From Paraburkholderia silviterrae (GTDB lineage Bacteria > Pseudomonadota > Gammaproteobacteria > Burkholderiales > Burkholderiaceae): a stretch of DNA of 64,000 nt. The notes beneath the pieces are model-generated. The model did no database searches. It was not told the origin of the DNA and was given only the letters and a program-made list of their open reading frames with translations. The first letter of the stretch is position 1; each line of letters starts with the position of its first letter. Both the position numbers and the translations under genes were made by a program. This document shows, in pieces, positions 48,379-59,747 of this stretch. The stretch covers positions 378,567 to 442,566 of the forward strand of contig NZ_SMRP01000004.1 in NCBI RefSeq assembly GCF_004353915.1. Reading direction: 5' to 3'.

Positions 48379-49239
48379 ATGTGCGCCACCCCGGTTTCAG
48401 TCCCCCCAGTTTCATCCGACCCCGTCTTGCCGGGCGAGCGCTTCGCGTCGCCCATCGTGCGCTGGCGCGGCAACGAGGCCTACGAGGCGAGCTTCGACGC
48501 CATGCGCGAATTCACCGCGCAGCGCGACGCGCAAACGCCTGACGAACTCTGGCTCGTCGAACATCCCCCTGTCTTCACGCTCGGCCAGGCCGGCAAGCCC
48601 GAACATCTGCTCATCGCCGACAGCGGCATTCCGCTCGTCCAAATCGACCGCGGCGGCCAGATCACGTACCACGGGCCGGGCCAGGTCGTGGCGTATCTGT
48701 TGCTCGATCTCCGGCGGCGCAAGCTGATGGTGCGCGAGCTCGTCACGCTCATCGAGCAGGCCGTGATTGAAACATTGGCGGCGTATAATCTCGCGGGCGA
48801 GCGCAAGGCGGGTGCCCCCGGAATTTACGTGCCAGAAGGCGCATCCGGGCCCAGCGCCGCGCATGCGGGCGCCAAGGTTGCGGCGCTCGGACTGAAGATC
48901 AGCCACGGCTGCAGCTACCACGGCGTGAGCCTGAACGTCTCGATGGACTTGAGCCCGTTCCTCGCGATCAATCCGTGCGGCTACGCAGGCCTCGAAACCG
49001 TCGACATGGCCACGCTGGGTGCACCGGCGTCGTGGCACGACGTGGCCGCCACGCTGGCGGCCCGGCTCGAGGCGAATCTCGCCGCGCATTGGGATTCGAC
49101 CCTCGCGGCAACTATTTCGGTGGCCGAAGCGGCCGCCTCGGACCCTTCAGCCGAAGCGGCTGAAAAGGAAACGGCCGCATCGGCGGCAGTAAGCGGGCAA
49201 CCGCATCAACCGCAGGCCGGCGTTACCCCGGCGGCCTGA
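48379..49239 (+). CDS. lipB: Octanoyl-[ACP]:protein N-octanoyltransferase
   Basis: The 286-residue enzyme transfers octanoate from ACP to lipoyl domains, the first step of endogenous lipoate synthesis. Catalytic Cys200 (N-P-C-G-Y-A-G-L) and Lys166 ([10 protein letters not shown]) are in place, with [12 protein letters not shown] near residue 91. A C-terminal Ala/Glu-rich extension of about 50 residues is unusual. The lipA gene starts 14 bp after its stop. Confidence 0.95.
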   Translation: MCATPVSVPPVSSDPVLPGERFASPIVRWRGNEAYEASFDAMREFTAQRDAQTPDELWLVEHPPVFTLGQAGKPEHLLIADSGIPLVQIDRGGQITYHGPGQVVAYLLLDLRRRKLMVRELVTLIEQAVIETLAAYNLAGERKAGAPGIYVPEGASGPSAAHAGAKVAALGLKISHGCSYHGVSLNVSMDLSPFLAINPCGYAGLETVDMATLGAPASWHDVAATLAARLEANLAAHWDSTLAATISVAEAAASDPSAEAAEKETAASAAVSGQPHQPQAGVTPAA

Positions 49240-49253
49240 CTGGATCGAAACGA

Positions 49254-50258
49254 ATGACTGACGTAACCGCGAACTCCGCTGCTAATCCTGCCGCAGGCAC
49301 TCCCGCCGACGCCGTCCCCTACGACGCCACCGCGAAACAGAAGGCGCAGGCCAAGACCTCGCGCATTCCGATCAAGGTCATTCCCATCGAGAAGCTCAAG
49401 AAGCCCGAGTGGATCCGCGTGAAAGCGGCCACCGGCAACTCGCGCTTCTACGAGATCAAGAGCATCCTGCGCGAGCACAACCTGCACACGGTGTGCGAAG
49501 AGGCGAGCTGCCCGAACATCGGCGAATGCTTCGGCAAGGGCACCGCGACGTTCATGATCATGGGCGACAAGTGCACGCGCCGCTGCCCGTTCTGCGACGT
49601 CGGCCACGGCCGCCCCGATCCGCTCGATCCGGACGAGCCGGCGAACCTCGCGCGCACCATCGGCGCGCTCAAGCTCAAGTACGTCGTGATCACGAGCGTG
49701 GACCGCGACGACCTGCGTGACGGCGGCGCCGGCCACTTCGTCGAATGTATCCGCCAGGTGCGCGAGCAGTCGCCGGAAACGCGCATCGAAATTCTCACGC
49801 CTGACTTCCGTGGCCGCCTGGACCGCGCGATTTCGATTCTCAACGCTGCGCCGCCCGATGTGATGAACCACAACCTCGAAACGGTGCCGCGACTCTACAA
49901 GGAAGCGCGCCCAGGTTCGGACTACGCGCACTCGCTCAAGCTCCTGAAGGACTTCAAGGCGCTGCATCCTGAAGTCGCGACCAAGTCGGGCCTGATGGTG
50001 GGCCTTGGCGAGACCCCGGAAGAGATTCTTCAGGTCATGCGCGACCTGCGCGAGCACGACGTCGACATGCTGACGATCGGCCAGTATCTGCAGCCTTCCG
50101 AGCATCACCTGCCGGTGCGCGAGTACGTGCACCCCGACACGTTCAAGATGTATGAGGAAGAGGCCTACAAGATGGGCTTCACGCATGCGGCCGTTGGCGC
50201 GATGGTGCGCTCGAGCTATCACGCCGATGTGCAGGCGCATGGGGCTGGCGTGGTCTGA
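49254..50258 (+). CDS. lipA: Lipoyl synthase
   Basis: The 334-residue radical-SAM enzyme inserts two sulfurs into octanoyl groups. Both clusters are encoded: the auxiliary cluster Cys81, Cys86, Cys92 and the radical-SAM C-x3-C-x2-C at Cys107, Cys111, Cys114. The N-terminal extension is Ala-rich. It completes the lipoate pathway with LipB. Confidence 0.96.
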   Translation: MTDVTANSAANPAAGTPADAVPYDATAKQKAQAKTSRIPIKVIPIEKLKKPEWIRVKAATGNSRFYEIKSILREHNLHTVCEEASCPNIGECFGKGTATFMIMGDKCTRRCPFCDVGHGRPDPLDPDEPANLARTIGALKLKYVVITSVDRDDLRDGGAGHFVECIRQVREQSPETRIEILTPDFRGRLDRAISILNAAPPDVMNHNLETVPRLYKEARPGSDYAHSLKLLKDFKALHPEVATKSGLMVGLGETPEEILQVMRDLREHDVDMLTIGQYLQPSEHHLPVREYVHPDTFKMYEEEAYKMGFTHAAVGAMVRSSYHADVQAHGAGVV

Positions 50259-50286
50259 TCAGCCGCCGCCGTATCGCACGTAAAGG

Positions 50287-50311
50287 GCCCGCTGAAAAGC
50301 GGGCTTTTTTT
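50287..50311 (+). terminator. Intrinsic terminator after lipA
   Basis: GCCCGCT-GAAA-AGCGGGC (50287-50304) followed by seven T. Confidence 0.92.
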
Positions 50312-50324
50312 CGTCCGCTGCATC

Positions 50325-50374
50325 CAGTTGGGGACGCCCAGTCGGCGACGCCCAGTCGGGGACGCCTAGTCCGG
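50325..50374 (-). repeat. 14-bp tandem repeat, left copy (inverted)
   Basis: About 3.5 units of CAGTYGGGGACGCC begin at 50325, 50339 and 50353. Read on the minus strand the unit is GCGTCCCCRACTGG, which matches the array at 53489-53614. Confidence 0.85.
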
Positions 50375-50511
50375 CACCATCCACTCCCGCACGAAAAGCA
50401 ATGCTCCAGCGCCGTCATTAGCTATCGCGGATAAATTAGAACCGCGCGCCGCCAGACTCCCTATAGTCGGAACCTTCCTTCACTCGAACGTCGTTCCGCC
50501 GGAGTCTCCCG

Positions 50512-51609
50512 ATGAGCCATCGCGTCCTCTCTTCACCGCACCGTGCGCGCGCCCACGCCTTCGAGCGCGTGAGCGCCGCGCGCCGTTCTCGTGCGCTCAT
50601 CGCCGCGCTTGCCGCGGCTAGCGCGTTGCTGGCCGCCGCGTTCGCCGCGCCGCGCGCCAACGCCGAAACGCACGAGGTCGTAATCGCGTATCAGGACATG
50701 GTGGTGCCATGGCGCTACGCGCAGGCCACGGGTGCACTCGAGCAGGCAACCGGCTACAAGGTCACCTACCGCAAGCTCGCGAGCGGCGCCGACGTAATCC
50801 GCGCGCTCGCCTCGGGTTCCGTGCAACTCGGCGAGGCCGGCTCGAGCCCCATCGCGGCAGGCCTCTCGCAGGGCGTGAACCTCTCGCTCTTCTGGATCCT
50901 CGATAACATCAACGATGCCGAAGCGCTCGTCGCGCGCGACGGCTCGGGCGTGACGAGCGTCGCGGGCCTCAAGGGCAAGACCATCGGCGTGCCGTATGTG
51001 TCGACGTCGCACTTTCACACGCTCGTCGCGCTGCAGAACGCGGGCGTGGATCCCGCCGCGGTGAAGATCGTCAACCTGCGTCCGCCCGAGGTCGCGGCGG
51101 CGTGGCAGCGCGGCGACATCGACGCGACGTATATCTGGGACCCCGTGCTCGCGAAGGTGAAGAAGAACGGCAAGGTGCTGATCACGTCGGGGCAGGTGGC
51201 GAGAGCCACGGGCAAGGCGACCTTCGACGGCTTCGTCGCCGATCGGCGATTTGCCAAGGATAACGAAGCATTCATCGCGAAGTTCGTGCAGGTGCTGGCC
51301 GCCGCCGATGCCGACTACAGCGCGCACCGGGCCGGCTGGAACGCCGCGTCGCCACAGGTGCAGGCCGTGGCGAAGGTGTCCGGCGCGAACCCGCAGGACG
51401 TACCGGCGAGCCTCGCGCTCTATGCCTTCCCGACGCCTGCCGAGCAGGCCTCGAAGACGTGGCTCGGCGGCGGCGCGCAATCGGGTGCGGCCCAGTCGCT
51501 GCTCGCGACCGCGACCTTCCTCAAGGCGCAGGGCACGATCCAGAGCGTGCTGCCCGATTACTCGGTGGGCGTCGATCCGCAATTCGTCCAGCGCGCCGCC
51601 GCGCACTGA
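50512..51609 (+). CDS. tauA: Taurine/sulfonate ABC transporter substrate-binding protein
   Basis: The 365-residue protein has a long signal sequence (ends A-N-A-E, about residue 53) and the TauA body: [29 protein letters not shown] precedes the ATG. First gene of a complete tauABC transporter bringing taurine or a similar sulfonate into the cell. No desulfonation enzyme (TauD or SsuD) follows. Confidence 0.88.
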   Translation: MSHRVLSSPHRARAHAFERVSAARRSRALIAALAAASALLAAAFAAPRANAETHEVVIAYQDMVVPWRYAQATGALEQATGYKVTYRKLASGADVIRALASGSVQLGEAGSSPIAAGLSQGVNLSLFWILDNINDAEALVARDGSGVTSVAGLKGKTIGVPYVSTSHFHTLVALQNAGVDPAAVKIVNLRPPEVAAAWQRGDIDATYIWDPVLAKVKKNGKVLITSGQVARATGKATFDGFVADRRFAKDNEAFIAKFVQVLAAADADYSAHRAGWNAASPQVQAVAKVSGANPQDVPASLALYAFPTPAEQASKTWLGGGAQSGAAQSLLATATFLKAQGTIQSVLPDYSVGVDPQFVQRAAAH

Positions 51610-51641
51610 CGCATCGACCGGATACGCAAAGGAGGGCACCG

Positions 51642-52442
51642 ATGAGCACGCTGGAGATCCGCGATCTGAGCGTCGTCTACGAGGGCGCGCACCGGGGCGG
51701 CGCGCCGAACGTGGCGCTCGCCAACGTCAATCTCGACGTGGCGAGCGGCGAGTTCGTGGTCGCGCTCGGCGCCTCGGGTTGCGGCAAGACCACGCTGTTG
51801 AACTGCATCGCGGGCTTTGTCGACCCCGCGCAGGGTGAAGTGCGCGTGAACGGCGCGCGCGTCGCCGGCCCGGGGGCGGAGCGCGGCGTCGTGTTCCAGA
51901 AGCACGCGCTGCTGCCGTGGCTCGACGTGCTCGATAACGTCGCGCTCGGCCTGCGCTTTCGGCGCGTGCCAAAGGCCGAGCGCGAGCGCATCGCGCGCGA
52001 GCAGCTCGCGCTCGTCGGGCTCGAGGACCACGCGCGCTCGCGCGTCTACGCGCTCTCGGGCGGCATGCAGCAGCGTGTGGGCATTGCGCGCGCCCTCGCG
52101 AGCGACCCCGAAGTACTGTTGATGGACGAGCCGATGGGCGCGCTCGACGCCATGACGCGCGAGTCGGTGCAGACGCTCGTGCTCGACGTCTGGGCGCGCA
52201 CGCGCAAGACGGTGTTCTTCATCACGCACAGCGTCGAGGAGGCGCTCTTTCTCGCGACGCGCGTAGTGGTGATGACGCCGGGGCCCGGCCGCATCGAGCA
52301 CGAGTACGAAGTGCCGTTCGCGCGGCGCTATCTGCGCACGCGTGATGCCCGCGCGGTGAAGTCGTCACCCGATTTCATCGAATGGCGCGAGCGGCTCGTG
52401 CGGTTGCTGCATGCCGATGCCGGCGAGCCGGCGCTGTCGTGA
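51642..52442 (+). CDS. tauB: Taurine/sulfonate ABC transporter ATPase
   Basis: The 266-residue ATPase has [18 protein letters not shown] and [11 protein letters not shown] motifs, and the [11 protein letters not shown]-loop. AGGAGG lies 6 bases before the ATG at 51642. Acts with TauA and TauC. Confidence 0.92.
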   Translation: MSTLEIRDLSVVYEGAHRGGAPNVALANVNLDVASGEFVVALGASGCGKTTLLNCIAGFVDPAQGEVRVNGARVAGPGAERGVVFQKHALLPWLDVLDNVALGLRFRRVPKAERERIAREQLALVGLEDHARSRVYALSGGMQQRVGIARALASDPEVLLMDEPMGALDAMTRESVQTLVLDVWARTRKTVFFITHSVEEALFLATRVVVMTPGPGRIEHEYEVPFARRYLRTRDARAVKSSPDFIEWRERLVRLLHADAGEPALS

Positions 52443-52504
52443 CCTTGGCGCGACGCGCGCAGGGGGGCGAACTTGCTGAATATGTTGAGAGGAAAGGTGA
52501 AATC

Positions 52505-53482
52505 ATGAGCGTGCCGCAGGAATCGCTTGGGGACGTCGCGTTGACGGCGAGCGGGATTGGGGCATTCGATGCCGCCGTGGCCGCAGTCCAGGCCGAAGCG
52601 CTGGCGGGGTCTTCGGATCGTGCGCGGGTGGCATCCGCCGGCCGGGGCGCGTCCATCGATCTCCCGCGGACCACGCCCGCCGCTCGGCGCGCGAGCGTCC
52701 GCCGCATGCCCGGCGAAGGTCCGACCGCTGCGCTGAGCACCGCCTCGGTGGCCGCGCTCGCGCTGCTCTGGTGGCTGGCCACGCATCTGCACTGGCTGCC
52801 GCCGCTGTTCCTGCCCACGCCCGAGGCCGTCTGGCAGGCTTTCGTCGATGCCTGGCACGGCCGCATCCAGGGCGGCCTGCCGCTTTCCGAACACCTGTTC
52901 TGGAGCACGCTGCGCGTGTTCGGCGCGTTCGCGCTCGCGGCCGTGACGGCGATCCCCGTCGGCATTTTGATGGGCGTGTCGCGCGTTGCGCGCGGCTTGC
53001 TCGATCCGCCGCTGGAGTTCTACCGGCCGCTGCCGCCGCTCGCCTACCTGCCGCTCGTGGTGATCTGGTTCGGCATCGACGAAACGGCCAAGCTCGTCGT
53101 GATCTGGCTCGCCTGCTTCGCGCCCATCGCCATGGCGGCGCGCGCCGGCGCGAAGAGCGCCAGCGTCGAGCAACTGCGCGCGGCGGCCTCGCTCGGCGGC
53201 AGCTTCGCGCAGATCGTGCGTTTTGTCGTGCTGCCCGCCGCGCTGCCCGAGATCCTCACCGGCCTGCGCATCGCCATCGGCTTTGGCTGGACCACGCTCG
53301 TTGCCGCGGAGATGGTGGCCGCCACGGCGGGCCTCGGCCAGATGGTGCTCAACGCGTCGAGCTTCCTGCGCACCGACGTCGTGGTGATGGGCATCGTGGT
53401 GATCGGCCTGATTGCCTGGGGCTTCGATCTCGGCATGCGCGCGCTCGAGCGTCGCCTCGTGCCGTGGAAGGGGCGCGGCTGA
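52505..53482 (+). CDS. tauC: Taurine/sulfonate ABC transporter permease
   Basis: The 325-residue inner-membrane permease has the EAA-type loop and 'PLPPLAYLPLVVIWFGIDE' found in TauC/SsuC. An extra N-terminal stretch of about 70 residues, Ala/Arg-rich, precedes the first helix. The ATG at 52505 follows GGAAAGG. Confidence 0.9.
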   Translation: MSVPQESLGDVALTASGIGAFDAAVAAVQAEALAGSSDRARVASAGRGASIDLPRTTPAARRASVRRMPGEGPTAALSTASVAALALLWWLATHLHWLPPLFLPTPEAVWQAFVDAWHGRIQGGLPLSEHLFWSTLRVFGAFALAAVTAIPVGILMGVSRVARGLLDPPLEFYRPLPPLAYLPLVVIWFGIDETAKLVVIWLACFAPIAMAARAGAKSASVEQLRAAASLGGSFAQIVRFVVLPAALPEILTGLRIAIGFGWTTLVAAEMVAATAGLGQMVLNASSFLRTDVVVMGIVVIGLIAWGFDLGMRALERRLVPWKGRG

Positions 53483-53488
53483 AGTTGT

Positions 53489-53614
53489 GCGTCCCGAGCC
53501 GGGCGTCCTGAACCGGGCGCCCTGAACCGGGCGTCCTGAGCTGGGTGTCCTGAACTGGGCGTCCCGTGCCGGGCGCCCCAAGCTGGGCGTCCCAAGCTGG
53601 GCGCCCCTAACTGC
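53489..53614 (+). repeat. 14-bp tandem repeat, right copy, nine units
   Basis: Consensus GCGTCCYGAACYGG with units at 53489 and every 14 bases to 53601. Same family as the array at 50325-50374 but in opposite orientation. Non-coding, directly after the tauC stop. Confidence 0.95.
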
Positions 53615-53677
53615 GCGCCTTCGGTCCGAGGGCGCGCAGCGTGCGGTTTCCTCTCCGTTCTCCTTTTCCTCCCCCAT

Positions 53678-53722
53678 TCCGGAAACCCGGACGCCACCGG
53701 GCCGCATTTCTGGAAAACCAGA
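53678..53722. promoter_or_regulatory. Two dyads, candidate DctD upstream activating sites
   Basis: TCCGG-AAAC-CCGGA (53678-53691) and TCTGG-AAAA-CCAGA (53709-53722) share the form TCYGG-AAAM-CCRGA. Their centres are 31 bp apart, about three helical turns, and they sit roughly 95-130 bp before the predicted start of the dctA transcript. This fits dimer sites for an NtrC-type activator. Confidence 0.6.
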
Positions 53723-53742
53723 TTCCCCGCACTTATTCGAGA

Positions 53743-53767
53743 CAAAAAAGCCTTGTAAATCAAGGCT
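53743..53767 (-). terminator. Minus-strand intrinsic terminator inside the dctA promoter region
   Basis: Read on the minus strand, AGCCTTG-ATTTA-CAAGGCT is followed by TTTTTT. No annotated minus-strand gene ends here. Confidence 0.55.
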
Positions 53768-53785
53768 GAAGGCGTTCTGCATTGC

Positions 53786-53800
53786 TGGCATCAACCTTGC
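53786..53800 (+). promoter_or_regulatory. Sigma-54 promoter of dctA
   Basis: TGGCATC-AACC-TTGC has the -24 GG (53787-53788) and -12 GC (53799-53800) at the strict 10-base separation of the sigma-54 consensus. It lies about 160 bases before the dctA start. Confidence 0.7.
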
Positions 53801-53958
53801 GAAATAGAGAGCGCGCGGCTACCCTGGCCGCGACAAAAAAACAGCAGCTTTGGAGACAGCCGATGTCCGATCCCTACGTCCGGTTTCGCTGATCCCCCCG
53901 TTTCGACCTGTCGCGGCCCTGCGTGGCCATCGACTCAACCTATTTGCGGGATTCAATC

Positions 53959-55242
53959 GTGAAGAAACCTCTGCACAAAGTCCTTTACGTCCAGGTGATC
54001 GTGGCGATCGTCATCGGCGTGGTTCTCGGCCACTACTGGCCGGACATCGGCATCGACATGAAGCCGCTCGGCGACGCCTTCATCAAGCTCATCAAGATGG
54101 TGATCGGGCCGATCATCTTCTGTACCGTCGTGACCGGCATCGCCGGCATGGAGGACATGAAGAAGGTCGGCCGCGTGGGCGGCAAGGCGCTGCTCTACTT
54201 CGAGATCGTCTCGACCTTCGCGCTGCTGCTCGGCCTCGTTGCCACGCACTTGCTCAAACCGGGCGCGGGCTTCAACGTCGACGTCCACACGCTCGACGGC
54301 AAGGCCGTGGCGGCCTACGCGGCGAAGGCGCACGGCCAGAGCACCGTCGACTTCCTGATGCACATCATTCCGGACACGATGTTCTCGGCGTTCGCGCAAG
54401 GCGAGATCCTGCAGATCCTGCTCATCGCGCTGCTGTTCGGCGCGGTGCTCGCGCAACTGGGCGAGCGCGGCCGCGTGGTGACCGAGTTCATCGACAGCGT
54501 CTCGGGCGTGCTGTTCGGCGTCGTCAAGATCGTCACGAAGCTCGCACCGATCGGCGCGTTCGGCGCGATGGCCTTCACCATCGGCAAGTACGGCGTCGGC
54601 TCGCTCGTGCCGATGCTCAAGCTGATCGGCACGTTCTATCTGACCTCGATCGTGTTCGTGCTGGTGGTGCTCGGCGCGATCGCGCGCTTCACCGGCTTCT
54701 CGATCATCCGCTTCGTTGCCTACATCAAGGAAGAGTTGCTGATCGTGCTGGGCACGAGCTCGTCGGAGTCGGCGCTGCCGCAGCTCATGCAGAAGCTCGA
54801 GCGCCTCGGCTGCTCGCGCTCGGTGGTGGGTCTCGTGGTGCCCACGGGCTATTCGTTCAACCTCGACGGCACCAACATCTACATGACGATGGCGGTGCTC
54901 TTCATCGCCCAGGCGACCAACACCGACCTCACGTGGACCCAGCAGCTCACGCTGCTTGCGGTGACCATGCTCACCTCGAAGGGCGCGAGCGGCGTGACCG
55001 GCGCGGGCTTCATCACGCTCGCGGCCACGCTTGCCGTGGTGCCGACCATCCCGCTTTCGGGCATGGTGCTGATCCTCGGCATCGACCGTTTCATGAGCGA
55101 GTGCCGCGCGCTCACCAACATCGTCGGCAACGGCGTGGCGACGGTCGTGGTCTCGGCATGGGAGAAGGAGCTCGACCGCAACAAGCTGCGCGCCGCGCTT
55201 TCTGGCCAGGCCGAAGAAGTGAAGGAGAGCGCGGGCGCGTAA
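53959..55242 (+). CDS. dctA: C4-dicarboxylate/cation symporter DctA
   Basis: The 427-residue transporter takes up succinate, fumarate and malate. [10 protein letters not shown] (serine-rich loop), [10 protein letters not shown] and [12 protein letters not shown] are typical. The GTG at 53959 ([12 protein letters not shown]) fits the usual DctA start; the in-frame start at 53923 is an alternative. Expressed from the sigma-54 promoter under DctB-DctD. Confidence 0.95.
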   Translation: MKKPLHKVLYVQVIVAIVIGVVLGHYWPDIGIDMKPLGDAFIKLIKMVIGPIIFCTVVTGIAGMEDMKKVGRVGGKALLYFEIVSTFALLLGLVATHLLKPGAGFNVDVHTLDGKAVAAYAAKAHGQSTVDFLMHIIPDTMFSAFAQGEILQILLIALLFGAVLAQLGERGRVVTEFIDSVSGVLFGVVKIVTKLAPIGAFGAMAFTIGKYGVGSLVPMLKLIGTFYLTSIVFVLVVLGAIARFTGFSIIRFVAYIKEELLIVLGTSSSESALPQLMQKLERLGCSRSVVGLVVPTGYSFNLDGTNIYMTMAVLFIAQATNTDLTWTQQLTLLAVTMLTSKGASGVTGAGFITLAATLAVVPTIPLSGMVLILGIDRFMSECRALTNIVGNGVATVVVSAWEKELDRNKLRAALSGQAEEVKESAGA

Positions 55243-55540
55243 GCCCGTGCGTTTGAGCCCGTGCGGCGGCGCGGTGCGCAAGGCGGCGGTGGCCGCCGCG
55301 CCGGGCCGCCGCCGCTCGCAAGGCCTGCTGTACCCGCTGTATCTGCTTTCGCGGCGCGCGCCGCCGGGCGGCGCCCGCTGCTTTCCCCGCGTCTGCGGTG
55401 GCGATCCGCCCGCCTGTTGCCGTTCCGTTGTCCCCAGCCTTATCCCCGGCGCGTTCCCTTTCTCACCGTAGGCCGCCTCGCGCGGTTAGCGTGTGCCACA
55501 ATTCCAGCCATCCCCGCACGATCATCCGGAAGCCTCATTC

Positions 55541-57556
55541 GTGACGCGCCGTCTCATCCTGTTGTTCGCGCTCGCCGTCGGGCTCGCGGCGGTGTGCATG
55601 CTCGCGTGGTCGCTCGCCTGGCAGACTGGCGTCGACGCGCTGCGCCGCAACGCGGCCGTGCGCAACGACCGCACGACCGCCGCGCTCAAGAGCACGCTCG
55701 AGCGCTACGAGTCGCTGCCGTATCTGGTGGGCGCGCATCCGCTCGTGCAGGACGTGCTCGCCGATCCGAAAGCCGACTGGGTGGCGCAGGCGAACCGCTA
55801 TCTCGAGGACGTGAACCGCCATGCGCGCGCCACCACGACCTACATCATCCGCGCCGACGGCCTGTGCATCGCCGCGAGCAACTGGCGCGGGCAAGACAGC
55901 TTCGTGGGCGTGGAGTACCGCTTTCGGCCGTACTTCATCGAGGCGGCGAAGGGCGGCGTGGGGCGTTTCTTCGGCATCGGCACGATCTCGCACGATCCGG
56001 GCTACTACATTTCGCAACCGGTGCGGCGCAACGGCAAGATCGTCGGCGTGGCCGTGGTCAAGCTCAATCTCGAATGGTTTCCGGGCTCGGATACTTCCGA
56101 GCCGCTGCTCGTCACCGACGATCACGGCGTGATTTTTCTCTCCTCGGTGAGCGCTTGGAAGTACCGCACGGTGCGCCCGCTGCCGGCGGACGTGGTGGCG
56201 TCCATCGACGAGACGCGCCAGTACGCGCGCCAGGACATCGCCCCGTTGCCCGTGAGCGTGGAGCGCGTGCTGGAGGGCGGCGCCGATATCGTGCGCATCG
56301 GCAGTGGGCTGCGCGCCCCGCGTTATCTCGAGACGCGTCGCGGGCTCGGCGAACCGGACTGGCACCTGGTGACGATGTCGCCGGTCGATCCGGTGCTGGA
56401 CGCGGCGCGCAACGCGACGATCATGACGGGCTTCGGCTACGTCTCGCTGTGCCTCGTGGCGTTCTACTGGCGCATGCGCCGCGCGCGCGTGCGGGAGGTG
56501 CTGCGCAGCCGCGCGATGCTGCAAAAGGCCTATGCCATGCTCAACGACCGCGTGGCCGAGCGCACCGCCGATCTTTCGCAGGCCAACGAGCGGCTGCAGC
56601 GCGAGGTGGCCGAGCGCACGCGCACGGAAGCGGAGTTGCGCGCGACCCAGGACGAGCTGATTCAGGCGAGCAAGCTTGCGGCGCTCGGGCAGATGGCGGC
56701 CGGCATCACGCACGAGCTGAACCAGCCGCTCGCGGCGCTGCGCAGCTTCTCCGACAACACCCGCGTGTTTCTGGAGCGCGGCCAGTACGATGCGGCGCAC
56801 GAGAATCTGGAGGCGATTGGCTCGCTCACCGAGCGCATGGGCAAGATCGTCAATCAGCTCAAGCTCTTCGTGGGACGCGCGAAGCCGAAGAGCCAGCGCT
56901 CGAGCGTGGCGCGTGCGTTGCGCAACGCGCTTGCGCTGCTCGGCAAGCGCCTCGAAGGCGTGGGTGTGGCGCTCACCCTCACCGATGGCGACGCCGCGAG
57001 CGCGCCGCTCGACCCGCACGGCGAGTATCCCGAGCTGGTTGCGCAGTGCGACGACCTGCGGCTCGAACAGGTGCTCATCAACCTGATCGGCAATGCGCTC
57101 GACGCGGTGGCGGGGATGAGCGCGCCGCGCATCGCCATCGACGTGCGCGCGCTTCCCGCGACGATCGAGATCGCCGTGTGCGACAGCGGGCCCGGCATCC
57201 CCGCCGACGTCATGCCGCGCCTGTTCGAGCCGTTCTTCACGACCAAGGAGATGGGGCAGGGGCTGGGCCTTGGGCTTGCGATCTCCTCGTCGATCGCGCG
57301 CGACTGCGGCGGCTCGCTCGCGGCGCACAATGCGGCGGATGGCGGTGCCTGCTTCGTGCTGACGTTGCGCCGCACCCGCGTGAACGCGGCGCACGCGGCC
57401 ACCAACGCAAGCCCGACCTCGCCCGCCGATGGGCAAACGTCGGGAAACGCAACGACGGGCAACTCGATGCCGGGAAACACCTCGACGGGAAACGCAACGA
57501 CGGGAAACCGGTCGCCGGGAAACCCAACGGCGCCTGCGAACGGCGTGCGCCACTGA
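55541..57556 (+). CDS. dctB: C4-dicarboxylate sensor histidine kinase DctB
   Basis: A 671-residue sensor: N-terminal helix, periplasmic double-PDC/CACHE domain (about 50-290) with R-P-Y-F-I-E-A-A, a second helix, a coiled coil, and a kinase core. The phosphorylated His391 is in H-E-L-N-Q-P-L, and N-, G1- and G2-boxes follow (N-L-I-G-N-A-L-D, D-S-G-P-G-I, G-L-G-L-G-L). The last about 50 residues are a Gly/Asn/Thr-Pro repeat tail. The GTG at 55541 follows GGAAG. It phosphorylates DctD. Confidence 0.92.
   Translation: MTRRLILLFALAVGLAAVCMLAWSLAWQTGVDALRRNAAVRNDRTTAALKSTLERYESLPYLVGAHPLVQDVLADPKADWVAQANRYLEDVNRHARATTTYIIRADGLCIAASNWRGQDSFVGVEYRFRPYFIEAAKGGVGRFFGIGTISHDPGYYISQPVRRNGKIVGVAVVKLNLEWFPGSDTSEPLLVTDDHGVIFLSSVSAWKYRTVRPLPADVVASIDETRQYARQDIAPLPVSVERVLEGGADIVRIGSGLRAPRYLETRRGLGEPDWHLVTMSPVDPVLDAARNATIMTGFGYVSLCLVAFYWRMRRARVREVLRSRAMLQKAYAMLNDRVAERTADLSQANERLQREVAERTRTEAELRATQDELIQASKLAALGQMAAGITHELNQPLAALRSFSDNTRVFLERGQYDAAHENLEAIGSLTERMGKIVNQLKLFVGRAKPKSQRSSVARALRNALALLGKRLEGVGVALTLTDGDAASAPLDPHGEYPELVAQCDDLRLEQVLINLIGNALDAVAGMSAPRIAIDVRALPATIEIAVCDSGPGIPADVMPRLFEPFFTTKEMGQGLGLGLAISSSIARDCGGSLAAHNAADGGACFVLTLRRTRVNAAHAATNASPTSPADGQTSGNATTGNSMPGNTSTGNATTGNRSPGNPTAPANGVRH
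57424..57531 (+). repeat. GGGAAAC-based repeats in the 3' end of dctB
   Basis: Units such as CGACGGGAAACGCAA recur in frame and encode G-N-A-T-T-G-N-type residues in the DctB tail. Confidence 0.75.
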
Positions 57557-57576
57557 AATAAGGAAGACGAACGAAC

Positions 57577-58938
<1,362 letters not shown>

Positions 58939-58959
58939 CGACCAATGCGATGCAGCGGG

Positions 58960-58998
58960 GCAAACAAAAACGGCAGCGGATTTCCGCTGCCGTTTGCT
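58960..58998. terminator. Terminator between dctD and the TlpA-like gene
   Basis: ACGGCAGCGG-ATTT-CCGCTGCCGT (58970-58993) extends with AAAC/GTTT outer pairs, serving the converging genes. Confidence 0.85.
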
Positions 58999-59056
58999 CG
59001 TGAGACGCTGCCCGGGATTGTGAGGAGGGCGGCGGCCAAAGGGGCTGTGAAGCGTG

Positions 59057-59587
59057 TCAGGTCGCGAGCGCCTTCTGCAGCAGCGCGTCGAGCTCCGCGA
59101 ACGTCGGCTCGCCCACGTAGCGCTTGAGGATCTTGCCGTTGCGGTCGATCACGAAGGTGGTGGGCGTGAGCTGGACGTTGCCGAACTGCCTGGCCGCCGA
59201 GCCATCGTCCATCGCCACCTTGAACGGCAGCTGGCGCGTTTGCGCGTAATTGGCGACGTACATGGGCGCGTCGTAGTTCATCGCCACCGCGACGAATTCG
59301 AGGCCTTCGCCCTTGAAGCGGTTATAGGTCTGGATCATCTGCGGCATTTCCTGCATGCAGGTGGCGCAGCTCGTCGCCCAGAAGTTGACGAGATAGACCT
59401 TGCCCTTGAGATCGGCGGTCGAGACCTTCTGGCCGGAGAGCAGCGTGAAGGTGGCGTCGGGCACGCGCTGCTGGCTGCCGAAAAACGCGAAGTAGCCGGC
59501 TATCGCCAACGCGGCGACAACGACCATGGCGCCGATAGTGCGCAACGCACCGGAGCGCGCCTTCGGGGGAGTTGGGGATGCGGACAT
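59057..59587 (-). CDS. TlpA/ResA-like membrane-anchored thioredoxin
   Basis: About 176 residues: an N-terminal membrane helix (about 18-37) and a periplasmic thioredoxin fold with C-A-T-C (Cys74/Cys77) in F-W-A-T-S-C-A-T-C. It probably reduces periplasmic disulfides, for instance in cytochrome c maturation. The ATG at 59587 is chosen over an upstream frame extension. Confidence 0.87.
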   Translation of the reverse strand: MSASPTPPKARSGALRTIGAMVVVAALAIAGYFAFFGSQQRVPDATFTLLSGQKVSTADLKGKVYLVNFWATSCATCMQEMPQMIQTYNRFKGEGLEFVAVAMNYDAPMYVANYAQTRQLPFKVAMDDGSAARQFGNVQLTPTTFVIDRNGKILKRYVGEPTFAELDALLQKALAT

Positions 59588-59747
59588 GGATGAAGCCTCG
59601 GGCGCCTCAGGGCGCGGAAATGAGCCGGAGTATTGTAGCGCCGAATTTCCCGGCATAGCGGTTGTGGCGGCACGGCCGGGCATAAGCAAAGGATAATGTC
59701 CCGCGCTGCCATTTCCTCACACTTTTCAGCCGCCACGCTTGCGCCTC

